Source: Myxococcales bacterium
GTDB taxonomy: Bacteria; Myxococcota_A; Polyangia; Haliangiales; Haliangiaceae
DNA length: 64,000 nucleotides
Assembly: GCA_028287135.1 (NCBI GenBank)
Contig: JAQBQE010000060.1
Span: 1 to 64,000 of the forward strand
Reading direction: 5' to 3'
Each line of letters opens with the position of its first letter. The stretch's first letter is position 1. Below are positions 20,613 through 28,073 of this stretch, piece after piece. Made by a program: the position numbers and the translations under genes. Under the pieces are notes generated by a model that ran no database searches, was not told the DNA's origin, and saw only the letters and a list, made by a program, of their open reading frames with translations.

Positions 20613-21563
20613 ATGCAACGTCGTGCGTTCGCGGCGAGCGTGGTGCTGTCCGTGTCACTCGCGCTCGCGCCGCACGCTCAGGCGGATCGTCCAGCGACCG
20701 GCGTCCCCGCCGCGCCGCAGATCGTCGCCCTCGCACCTGCGCCCGGCGACGACGCGCGCAAGGTGATCGCGATCGGGCCTGCCGGTCAGATCTTCGAGCC
20801 CGACAAGACCGGCGGCTGGGTGCGCGACAGCGCGATCACGATCTCCGACCGGGTGACGGCCGTCGGTCGCGCGGGCGCATCGGTCGTGGTGCGCGGTGAT
20901 GGTGTGATCTTCCGGCTCGCTGCCAACGGCTGGACCGCGATCCGGATCGCGCAGAAGGGCAAGGCGCAGATGAGCTCCGGGGCGGGGGCGGTCGCCGCCA
21001 TCGGCCGGCAGATCTACGCGCTCGACCGGAGTGCGTCGGGGGAGCCGACCAAGCTCGCACTGGCGCCGGGACCCGTGCTCGCGCTCGGCGGCGGGAAATC
21101 GATCGTGGTCGCCACCGAGCGGGGTCTGTTCCGCCTCGAGGGGACCCGGATGGCGCCGATCAAGCGCTCGCCGCGCCGGGTCAACCGGCTGATCGGCGAT
21201 CGCTGGGCGCTCGTGGATCGGGGCGCGGTCGATCTGCGCTCCGGGGTGACGACGCCGTGGCCGTCGGGCCTCGAGATCCTGACCGTCGCTGCCGGACCTG
21301 GTGACGGGCTGGTCGCCGTCGGCTCGACGCGCACCGGGCTCGAGCTCGTCACGGTGGTGAAGACCAAGCTCGAGCGCGTCCGGCTCCCCGACGAGATCAC
21401 GGGAGCTGCCGTCGGTGTGGCGCTGGACCGGTCGGCACGGGCGGTGGTCGCCTTCCACGACGGACGCCTGGCGGTCCGCGATCGGGGGGTCTGGAAGGTC
21501 GTCACGGTGCGCGAGGCCCTGCCCGCTCCGCGCCCTGGCCCTCCACCAGCGGCGTCCCCGTGA
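20613..21563 (+). CDS. exported protein, beta-propeller-like, unknown function
   Basis: 316 residues from ATG 20613, chosen because it opens the signal peptide (FAASVVLSVSLALAPHAQA). An ATG at 20568 directly after the previous stop would add 15 residues. The mature part consists of repeated beta-strand units such as KVIAIGPAGQIFEPD, SIVVATERGLFRLEG and RAVVAFHDGRLAVRD, which look like short propeller blades. A Pro-rich tail ends the protein. Only 45 bases from the lipoprotein stop, so likely part of the same transcript as the CDP-alcohol transferase genes. Confidence 0.7.
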   Translation: MQRRAFAASVVLSVSLALAPHAQADRPATGVPAAPQIVALAPAPGDDARKVIAIGPAGQIFEPDKTGGWVRDSAITISDRVTAVGRAGASVVVRGDGVIFRLAANGWTAIRIAQKGKAQMSSGAGAVAAIGRQIYALDRSASGEPTKLALAPGPVLALGGGKSIVVATERGLFRLEGTRMAPIKRSPRRVNRLIGDRWALVDRGAVDLRSGVTTPWPSGLEILTVAAGPGDGLVAVGSTRTGLELVTVVKTKLERVRLPDEITGAAVGVALDRSARAVVAFHDGRLAVRDRGVWKVVTVREALPAPRPGPPPAASP

Positions 21564-21605
21564 GTTGCGCCAGCCGACGCTGACACGCTACCTTGAAAGG
21601 CAGTC

Positions 21606-22400
21606 ATGGCCCCGCACGTTCTGGTCGCCGACGACGATGCGTGGATCCTCCGCATGGTCGCGACCGTGCTGGAGAAGCGGGGCTACAGCGTCGAGACCGC
21701 GGTGGATGGCGAGGATGCCCTGGCACGCGCGCTCGCGCGGACGCCTGATCTGCTGATCACCGACGTGATGATGCCGAAGATGGACGGCTGGTCGCTCGTC
21801 CGCCAGCTGCGCTCGCACAGCTCGCTGGCGATGCTGCCCGTGATCTTCCTGACCGCGCTGTCCTCCGAGGACGACCGGATCCGCGGATTCCGGCTCGGTG
21901 CCGACGACTACGTGACCAAGCCGTTCCGGTTCGAGGAGCTCGATCTCCGGGTCGCCAAGACCCTGCGGCGCATGCAGGCGACGGTGCAGGAGACGCGCGA
22001 GCAGCTCGGCGGCTCGAGCCTGCGGGGGGACCTCTCGCAGGTCGGACTGTCCTCGCTGCTCGTGCTGATCGAGATGGAGCGCAAGACCGGGTTGCTCCAG
22101 CTCCGCGCGCCCAATGGCCCGTCGGGACAGATCCTCGTCCGCGAGGGCAAGGTCGTCCACGCCCGCCTCGACGACACCGAGGAGCCGGTCGACGCGGAGT
22201 GCGTGTACTACCTGCTGACCTGGGGCGCCGGCGAGTTCGAATTCACCGCGTGTCTCGTCGAGGGTGCCGATCGCGTGGCGGTCTCGACGACGCACCTCCT
22301 GATGGAGGGCGCGCGCCTGATGGACGAGCAGAACGAGTCGACGGCCGGGACCCAGACGGTGATGACCGTCCCGCCGATCTCGTCCGACGACGGCTGGTAG
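21606..22400 (+). CDS. response regulator with C-terminal PATAN (DUF4388) domain
   Basis: 264 residues. The N-terminal receiver domain has the acidic pair (ADDDAW), phospho-acceptor Asp in LLITDVMMPKMDGW, Thr in FLTA and Lys in DYVTKPFRF. The second half matches PATAN/DUF4388 (GDLSQVGLSSLLVLIEMERKTG, GQILVREGKVVHARL), a domain typical of myxobacterial and cyanobacterial signalling that mediates protein contacts rather than DNA binding. AAAGG six bases before ATG gives a fair ribosome site. No cognate kinase is adjacent; the nearest histidine kinases are at 38724-41644. Confidence 0.93.
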   Translation: MAPHVLVADDDAWILRMVATVLEKRGYSVETAVDGEDALARALARTPDLLITDVMMPKMDGWSLVRQLRSHSSLAMLPVIFLTALSSEDDRIRGFRLGADDYVTKPFRFEELDLRVAKTLRRMQATVQETREQLGGSSLRGDLSQVGLSSLLVLIEMERKTGLLQLRAPNGPSGQILVREGKVVHARLDDTEEPVDAECVYYLLTWGAGEFEFTACLVEGADRVAVSTTHLLMEGARLMDEQNESTAGTQTVMTVPPISSDDGW

Positions 22401-22410
22401 CCAGCCCGCG

Positions 22411-22875
22411 CTACGACGAGAGCAGCTCGTCGGCGAGCTTCTTCACGAGCTGCGCATCGGCGCGATCGCCGAACTGCTTCTTGATCGTTCCGATGATCCG
22501 GCCCGCCATCTTCGGATCCTTGGCGGGGAGGTCGGCGACCGCCTTTGCGACGGCCTCCCGGAGCTCGGCCTCGCTGACCTGCTTGGGCAGGAACGTGCTG
22601 CACCACGCGACCTCGAAGTCGAGCTCGGCGACCTGCTCCTTGCCGCGCTCGCCCGCGTTGACGTAGTCGACGCGCGCCTTCTCCATCGACTTCTTGTACG
22701 TGCCGATCACATCGAGGATCAGCGCGTCGTCGACCTCACCCGTGAACCCCTTCGCCGTCCGGCGCTCCGTGATCTTCGTGTTGATCATCCGGATCAGGTT
22801 GGCCGTCTTCAGATCCTTGGCCTTGAGCGATGCGGTGAGCTGCTCGCGCAGCTGAGCTTCGAGGGTGCTCGACAT
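22411..22875 (-). CDS. GatB/YqeY domain protein
   Basis: 154-residue stand-alone YqeY protein. Typical pattern: N-terminal helices (LREQLTASLKAKDLKTANLIRM), ITERRTAKG, then the tail-like domain with FLPKQVSEAEL, DPKMAGRIIGTIKKQFGDRAD and LADELLSS. The family shares the tail of GatB, which contacts tRNA in the amidotransferase, but stand-alone members have no settled function. Converges closely with the PATAN regulator gene (10-base gap). Confidence 0.92.
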   Translation of the reverse strand: MSSTLEAQLREQLTASLKAKDLKTANLIRMINTKITERRTAKGFTGEVDDALILDVIGTYKKSMEKARVDYVNAGERGKEQVAELDFEVAWCSTFLPKQVSEAELREAVAKAVADLPAKDPKMAGRIIGTIKKQFGDRADAQLVKKLADELLSS

Positions 22876-22938
22876 GCCCTGCGTGTATCACCAAACCGGT
22901 GACGACGCGAACGGGACCGTTGAGGGCGCCGGCCATGA

Positions 22939-24312
22939 CTATTTCCGATCCGCGAACAGCCACGGCTGCACCGGGAGCTCGGCGACGCGGCCCCGGCGAT
23001 GCTGCTTGCCCCGCCGCGTCCGGCGATGAGCATCCCGCCGCTCGCTGCGCATCGTCGCGGACGGCGGCGCGGCGGCGGTGAGCCGCCACGATCCCGACGA
23101 TCCGGTCGAGGCGAGCACGACCGACAGCGCGTCGATCGTCTCGGCGCTCGGTGTGATCGGAGCGGTCTCGGTCAGATCGCCAGCGACTGCCTCGCCGAGC
23201 ACGGCGACGCGGAGCCGCCACGCTGCCGACAGCTGATCGCCGAGCGCGCGCCCGAGTGCCTCGGCGAGCTCCTCGGGAGTCTCGATGACGTGGCCCCACG
23301 ACGCGGAGGCGGCCGCCCGCATCGCGGCCATCGGAGCGGCCGCCGGTGTGCTCGCGCTCCCTCCTGCCCCACCGGGAGCCAGCGGAATGACCCGCTCGCC
23401 TTCCTCGCTGAAGGCCGTGATCTCCAGGCGCGCAGCACCGCGACCGCGCCCGGCGAGCCGCAGTGCGAGCCGCTCCGCGAGCACCGCGACGGCCGATGCG
23501 CCGGAGTGCGCGGCGCTGATCACGAGCTCCTCGCGGATCGGTGACTCGGGGACGTACGGGCGGAGCGAATGACCGCTCTCGCCACGGGCGAGTGCCTGGT
23601 AATCCGCCTCGAGCGGGCGCGACACCGAGGGCGCCGGCAGAGCCGCGAACTCGCCGAGGGTCCGCACGCCGAGCGCCTCGAGCATGTGCTGGACCTCGGG
23701 AGTGATCGCGAGCAGGGACAGCGGGCGCGGCGACAGGAAGGCCGCCGAGCCGCCGCGCGGCACCGAGACCACACCGCGCTCCTCGGACGGCGTTCCGCCG
23801 TGCGAGGCCGCGACCCAGGCAGCGAACCGATCGTCCGCGATCCCGATCCGCGCGGTCAGGCCGAGCGCATCGAGCACCTCGAGCAGCCGCTCGCCGTAGC
23901 TCGTGCCGCGCGTCTTGCTCGGCACCTCGCAGTAGATCGCCAGGTGCGCGCCGACCGCGCCGACCCGGCCGCCGACGTCGACCACGCCGGCGACCGCGAG
24001 CAGCGCATCCGCGATCGCGCGCACGGTCTCGCGCTCGAGCTGTTCATCGCCGGTCACCACGCGGAGCTGACCGGGCGCCAGCGCATTGGCGGCGGTGGCG
24101 GTCATGCCGAGCCGGATGCCGAGCGACCAGGCGGCGCGCGAGCACGCCTGGACGACGGGACTATGCAGCGCGCGCCCCGCGCCGGTGGTGAGGGGCCCCG
24201 CGCTCCCAGTCCCGACCACCGCGACCGGTGCACCGCGGAGGGATGGATCGATGCGCGTCAGGGTCTGAAGCGCGAACTGCGGAACATGAACGCAAGCGAT
24301 TCGCATACTCAT
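22939..24312 (-). CDS. imuB: ImuB-type inactive Y-family polymerase
   Basis: 457 residues. The start (MRIACVHVPQFALQ) aligns with the Y-family palm, but the metal-binding Asp/Glu residues of active enzymes are replaced, as is standard for ImuB. ImuB bridges ImuA, DnaE2 and the beta clamp in SOS mutagenesis. The extreme C-terminus holds QPWLF, a good clamp-binding motif. ImuA and DnaE2 are not in this window, so the cassette is either dispersed or this is an orphan. A -10-like TATACT overlaps a GTTCAG LexA-type half-site upstream, and AAGGTAGG precedes the ATG. Confidence 0.85.
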   Translation of the reverse strand: MSMRIACVHVPQFALQTLTRIDPSLRGAPVAVVGTGSAGPLTTGAGRALHSPVVQACSRAAWSLGIRLGMTATAANALAPGQLRVVTGDEQLERETVRAIADALLAVAGVVDVGGRVGAVGAHLAIYCEVPSKTRGTSYGERLLEVLDALGLTARIGIADDRFAAWVAASHGGTPSEERGVVSVPRGGSAAFLSPRPLSLLAITPEVQHMLEALGVRTLGEFAALPAPSVSRPLEADYQALARGESGHSLRPYVPESPIREELVISAAHSGASAVAVLAERLALRLAGRGRGAARLEITAFSEEGERVIPLAPGGAGGSASTPAAAPMAAMRAAASASWGHVIETPEELAEALGRALGDQLSAAWRLRVAVLGEAVAGDLTETAPITPSAETIDALSVVLASTGSSGSWRLTAAAPPSATMRSERRDAHRRTRRGKQHRRGRVAELPVQPWLFADRK

Positions 24313-24334
24313 GGTCCTACCTTACTGGTCTGAT

Positions 24335-24344
24335 GTTCAGTATA
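24335..24344 (-). promoter_or_regulatory. imuB promoter with LexA-like half-site
   Basis: On the minus strand TATACT (24344-24339) runs directly into CTGAAC (24340-24335), i.e. GTTCAG on the plus strand. Myxobacterial LexA boxes end in GTTCAG, but the other ten consensus positions match only partly. The position is right for repression of imuB by LexA. Confidence 0.4.
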
Positions 24345-24449
24345 GCAGGACGGTAGGAAACCGGGTGGTTTCGACCGTGAGACGTGAAAAAGAATCGTCA
24401 GTGGTTCCGTGTACCTGGCTCCGGAGATCGGACGAGATCGGGGCGATGT

Positions 24450-25385
24450 TCAACCGGCGCGTCGGAGCGCGATCGGTGCGTGTGCATCCGCGAGCGCCCT
24501 GAGCTCGAGCGCGACCTCGTGCATCGTCGGCCGCGCGTCCGGATCCTTGGCGAGCGCGCGCAGGATGATCCGCTCGAGCTCGATCGGCATGGCGCGCAGC
24601 CACGACGGACGCGCCGGGCGCTGCTCGAGGTGCGCCATCATCAGCTCCGGCAGCGAGCCATCGAACGGCGGCGACCCGGTCGTCAGGTCGTAGAGCATGC
24701 AGCCGAGCGCGTAGACGTCGGACTTCGCGGTCGGTGCGCCGCTCCACTGCTCGGGTGCCATGCACCACGGCGTACCGGCGATCGCCGCGTCCGACAGGGG
24801 TGGTTCATCGACGGTTCGCGAGACCCCGAAGTCGATCACCTTGACCCGCGGCCCGCCGTGGCTCGGCTCGTCGAGGACGAACACGTTGTCGTGCTTGACG
24901 TCGCAGTGAACGATGCCCGCTGCATGGAGCGCGGAGAGCGCGGACGCGACCTGGGCCGTGATCGCGAGGATCGTCGAGAGCTCGATCGGGCCGCGATCGT
25001 GGATCGCGCCGAGCGTCTGGCCGTCGAGGTACTCCATCACCAGGTACGGCACCCCATCGTCGGTCCACCGTGCTGACTGGATCTCGACCAGCCCCGGGTG
25101 CTGGACGCGCGATGCGAGGGTGTGCTCCGCGAACAGCCGGGAGACGACCTCTGGATACGCGGCAAACTGTGGATCGAGGACCTTGAGCGCGACCTGCTCA
25201 CCCGTCTCGCGATGTGCCGCGAGGTACACGCCACCCATCCCACCGCGTGCCAGCGGGGTGAGGACGTCGAGCTCGCCGAACCTGCCGAGCGCCTTGCGGC
25301 GCGCCGGCCGCGCGAGCGGGACGATCCCGGCATCCGGCTCGTGATCGGCCTGGCGCTCCATCGGCATCGTCTGGTCCGGGGACAT
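24450..25385 (-). CDS. cytoplasmic Ser/Thr protein kinase
   Basis: 311 residues from ATG 25385. Single Hanks kinase domain: glycine loop ARGGMGGVYL, catalytic Lys in VALKVLD, HCDVKHDNVFV near residue 157 (HRD Arg replaced by Cys, so non-RD), VIDFGVSR, and MAPEQWSGAPTAKSDVYALG. No transmembrane helix and no extra domain, unlike the other kinases here, so it is probably a soluble transducer. Several in-frame starts lie further upstream, but the extra residues show no conservation pattern. Its stop is 137 bases from imuB. Confidence 0.88.
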   Translation of the reverse strand: MSPDQTMPMERQADHEPDAGIVPLARPARRKALGRFGELDVLTPLARGGMGGVYLAAHRETGEQVALKVLDPQFAAYPEVVSRLFAEHTLASRVQHPGLVEIQSARWTDDGVPYLVMEYLDGQTLGAIHDRGPIELSTILAITAQVASALSALHAAGIVHCDVKHDNVFVLDEPSHGGPRVKVIDFGVSRTVDEPPLSDAAIAGTPWCMAPEQWSGAPTAKSDVYALGCMLYDLTTGSPPFDGSLPELMMAHLEQRPARPSWLRAMPIELERIILRALAKDPDARPTMHEVALELRALADAHAPIALRRAG

Positions 25386-25522
25386 GCTGGGACTCAGTGC
25401 ATCGGTGATGCCACACGGAGATCCGCACGCTCGTGTACCGGCACACATGCAGCCCTGCGTGATTCCGAGCGAGTGCGCGATGCGCAGGAGTCGGACACCC
25501 GTGGAAAACTGAGCACAACGTG

Positions 25523-25615
25523 TGGCCCGGTCGCGACAAGACTGTGGCTGAGATGCAGGGTCGCTGCGCGTCAGCAGCTGTCACCGTCGGTCAGCGACGA
25601 TCTGGCCCGGTCGCG
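25523..25615. repeat. direct repeat of 13 bp in a kinase-upstream intergenic region
   Basis: TGGCCCGGTCGCG occurs at 25523-25535 and again at 25603-25615, 80 bases apart, in the 246-base gap between the kinase start and the DsbA-like gene. Position suggests paired binding sites in the kinase promoter region, but nothing else supports that. Confidence 0.4.
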
Positions 25616-25631
25616 GGTTGTGACAGCGCCA

Positions 25632-27137
25632 TCACGGCAGATCGATGCCGGCGGCAGAGCACACCGCAGCCGCACGACCCCGCGGCCCGGCAGCGAGCCC
25701 GGCCGCCAGCGCGATCGCGCGCGCACGATCGCGTCGACGACATGCTGCCGTGACGCCGCGGCTGCGGTCCTCGGCGCGCAACGCGATCTGGATCGACGTC
25801 GGACCGGGGACGCGCGTCGGGTCCGAGCGCTCGATCCCGATCGCATCGCTCATCATCAGCGCATACAGATCGCCCGCCGGGATCCCCGCGGCGACCGCGG
25901 TCCGCGCACGATCGACGTGCAGGCCGACGATCCGATCCATCGCCGCGAAGTCCCGCGAACCGACCACCGGCTGTCCGTTGACGAACATCGTCGGCGTGCC
26001 ATCGACACCGAGCGCGAGCGCCGTCGCGCCTTCGGCCACCACCGCATCGCGGTAGCGCCGGTCGTCGAGCGCAGCCTTGAACGCGACCATGTCGAGCCCC
26101 GCGCTGGTGGCGAACAGCTCGAGGTCCGAACGCTCGAGCGCTCCGAACTGCGCGAACAAGCGATCGTGGAACGCCCAGAACTTCCCCTGCTCGGCCGCAG
26201 CAACCGCTGCCTCCGCAGCGAGCCCTGCGCGGCGGTGAAACGCCATCGCGAGGTGACGGAACACGATCCGCACGTCGTCGCCGTACTTCGAGCGAAGCTG
26301 CTCGAGCACCGGCACGCTGCGCGCGCAGTACTGGCACTGGAAGTCGCTCCACACGATGATCGTGACGAGCGCGGTATCCGGGCCGAGCTGGTGCCCGGGC
26401 AAGCCGAGGCCGACCCGATAGGTCGCCGTCGGATCGAGCTCGGGCTTGGCGTGCTTGGTCGGGTCGACGGAGTCCGCCGCGAGCTTGCCGCCACCGACCA
26501 GGGCTGCATAGTCGCCGGTCGTTGCCTCCGCCCGGGTCAGCTCCTCATCGACGACCTCGGCGAACACCCGCAGCGACTGGTTGCCGTGGACCGGGCGCCC
26601 GTTGATGAAGAACGTGGGGGTGCCACTGACACCGAGCTTGCGTGCATCCGCCGCATCCGCGGTGATCTGCGGGCGATACACGGCGGTATCGAGGTCCGCG
26701 CGAAATCGCACCATGTCGAGACCGAGCTCGCGCGCGATCAGCTCGATCCCCGCGCGATCGACACGTCCGCCCATCGCATAGAGCCGATCGCTCATCGGCC
26801 GGAACTTGCCCTGTGCGGCCGCCGCGAGCGCAGCCTCGGCGCTGGTCGTCTCATCGTCGTCGAGCGGTAGCGTGCGATGGACCCAGCGCAGCTGGCCGGG
26901 GAACAGCTTGTTCAGCGTGTCGAGCGTCGGCTGGACGCGGTAGCAGTAGCCGCACGCGAAGTCACTCCACACGACGATCGTGACCGGTGCGTCGGCGGGA
27001 CCATCCGCGGGCGAGGCTCCGCGCGGCACGTTGTAGACCGTCGCCGGATCGAAGTTGAGCTTGCCCGCAAACGCCGGCGACGAGGTGCCAGCACCGGCGA
27101 GCACGGCGAGCACGAGCACGATGCGGACGACCATCAC
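25632..27137 (-). CDS. exported tandem DsbA-like thioredoxin protein
   Basis: 501 residues with signal peptide (VLVLAVLAGAGTSSPAFA) and two DsbA/thioredoxin_4 domains. Domain 1 has WSDFACGYC (Cys 62 and 65) and the cis-Pro loop SGTPTFFINGRP; domain 2 has WSDFQCQYC near residue 267 and DGTPTMFVNGQP. Both active sites look intact, so it may oxidise, isomerise or reduce disulphides in the periplasm, fitting the many Cys-rich exported proteins nearby. An Arg/Ala-rich tail of about 70 residues follows domain 2. ATG 27137 overlaps the TsaE stop (ATGA). Confidence 0.9.
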   Translation of the reverse strand: MMVVRIVLVLAVLAGAGTSSPAFAGKLNFDPATVYNVPRGASPADGPADAPVTIVVWSDFACGYCYRVQPTLDTLNKLFPGQLRWVHRTLPLDDDETTSAEAALAAAAQGKFRPMSDRLYAMGGRVDRAGIELIARELGLDMVRFRADLDTAVYRPQITADAADARKLGVSGTPTFFINGRPVHGNQSLRVFAEVVDEELTRAEATTGDYAALVGGGKLAADSVDPTKHAKPELDPTATYRVGLGLPGHQLGPDTALVTIIVWSDFQCQYCARSVPVLEQLRSKYGDDVRIVFRHLAMAFHRRAGLAAEAAVAAAEQGKFWAFHDRLFAQFGALERSDLELFATSAGLDMVAFKAALDDRRYRDAVVAEGATALALGVDGTPTMFVNGQPVVGSRDFAAMDRIVGLHVDRARTAVAAGIPAGDLYALMMSDAIGIERSDPTRVPGPTSIQIALRAEDRSRGVTAACRRRDRARAIALAAGLAAGPRGRAAAVCSAAGIDLP

Positions 27138-27604
27138 GGAGAACCTAGCAGCTCGGCACGGAGCGCGCTCGCGAGCGCGAGGCCGCGAGGTCCGGTCCCG
27201 GTCGCCACGAGGTCACGCCCCGTCGCGGAGTGGGACAGCTCGAGGCGAAGGTGGTCCGCCGGCATCACGTCGTGCTTATCCGCCCACTCGACGATCACGA
27301 TGCCTCGCGGATCCCCGAACACGTCGTCGAGTCCGAGCTCGGGGAGCTCGGCGGCGCGCTCGATCCGGTAGAGGTCGACGTGCCACACGGTCAGCCGACC
27401 ACCCGGATACTCATTGACCAGCGAGAACGTCGGGCTCGATGCCGCGCCGCCGCCGAGTGCCGCGACCAGGCCGGCGACGAACGTGGTCTTGCCCGCACCG
27501 AGATCGCCGACGAGCGCGATCGCATCACCGCCGTGCAGGTGAGCGGCGAGGTGCGCGCCGGCCCGCGATGTCGCGTCGGCGTCCGTCAGCGCGAGCGTGG
27601 TCAC
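27134..27604 (-). CDS. tsaE: tRNA threonylcarbamoyladenosine biosynthesis ATPase TsaE
   Basis: 156 residues. TsaE is the ATPase that works with TsaB and TsaD to make t6A37 in tRNA. Walker A is GDLGAGKTT; SSPTFSLVNEYP, VWHVDLYRIE and VIVEWADK are the family blocks. GTG 27604 overlaps the stop of the upstream gene (GTGA) and begins just before the conserved TTLALTDADAT, so I prefer it to the longer frame. Unusually it is coupled to a periplasmic thioredoxin protein downstream, so the cluster is not a t6A operon. Confidence 0.93.
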   Translation of the reverse strand: MTTLALTDADATSRAGAHLAAHLHGGDAIALVGDLGAGKTTFVAGLVAALGGGAASSPTFSLVNEYPGGRLTVWHVDLYRIERAAELPELGLDDVFGDPRGIVIVEWADKHDVMPADHLRLELSHSATGRDLVATGTGPRGLALASALRAELLGSP

Positions 27605-28011
27605 GCCAGCTCGGTCTTCAGCTTCTCGTCCCATGCGTCGGCCGTCTTCGCGATCGAGTGCACGATATCCTCGAACTCGGCGTAGTCGAGACCCTCGAGC
27701 CCGCGCAGGATCCGGAGGTAGAGGTCGCCGCTCTGCGGATGCAACGCGAACGCCGCGTCACCGGTCTCGACGAACGACGCGGTCAGGAGCCGCTGAGCAC
27801 GCGTCGCGTCGAGCTGGGGTGCGGCCGCGACCTTGGACAGCAGGAGCAACACATTGCGTTCGGCGATCACGTGGATCGAGACGACCGCCGTGCCGCGCTG
27901 GATCGAACCAACACCCTCGGCGGACAGCGGCGGCAAGCTGAGGTTTCGCTCGGTCGCGAATCGCTCGAGGTACTGTGCAACACGCGCCCTGTGGTCGACG
28001 ACCTCATCCAT
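27601..28011 (-). CDS. CesT/YbjN-like small protein
   Basis: 136 residues with the pattern of the type III secretion chaperone (CesT)/YbjN fold: an N-terminal helix (YLERFATERNL), beta strands (TAVVSIHVI, NVLLLLSKV), and a C-terminal helix EFEDIVHSIAKTADAWDEKL. No secretion genes are nearby, so a general chaperone-like role is more likely. A second protein of this type is at 32839-33276. First gene of the coupled run with tsaE and the tandem DsbA gene; ATG 28011. Confidence 0.65.
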   Translation of the reverse strand: MDEVVDHRARVAQYLERFATERNLSLPPLSAEGVGSIQRGTAVVSIHVIAERNVLLLLSKVAAAPQLDATRAQRLLTASFVETGDAAFALHPQSGDLYLRILRGLEGLDYAEFEDIVHSIAKTADAWDEKLKTELA

Positions 28012-28061
28012 GCGGCGAGACTATCACCGTGGCTCGTCATCGCGATTCGGCAGCACGATGG

Positions 28062-28067
28062 TATAGA
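28062..28067 (+). promoter_or_regulatory. -10-like TATAGA six bases before GTG
   Basis: TATAGA, then cgggtc, then GTG 28074. There is no Shine-Dalgarno. Probable leaderless start of the M1-peptidase gene. Confidence 0.4.
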
Positions 28068-28073
28068 CGGGTC

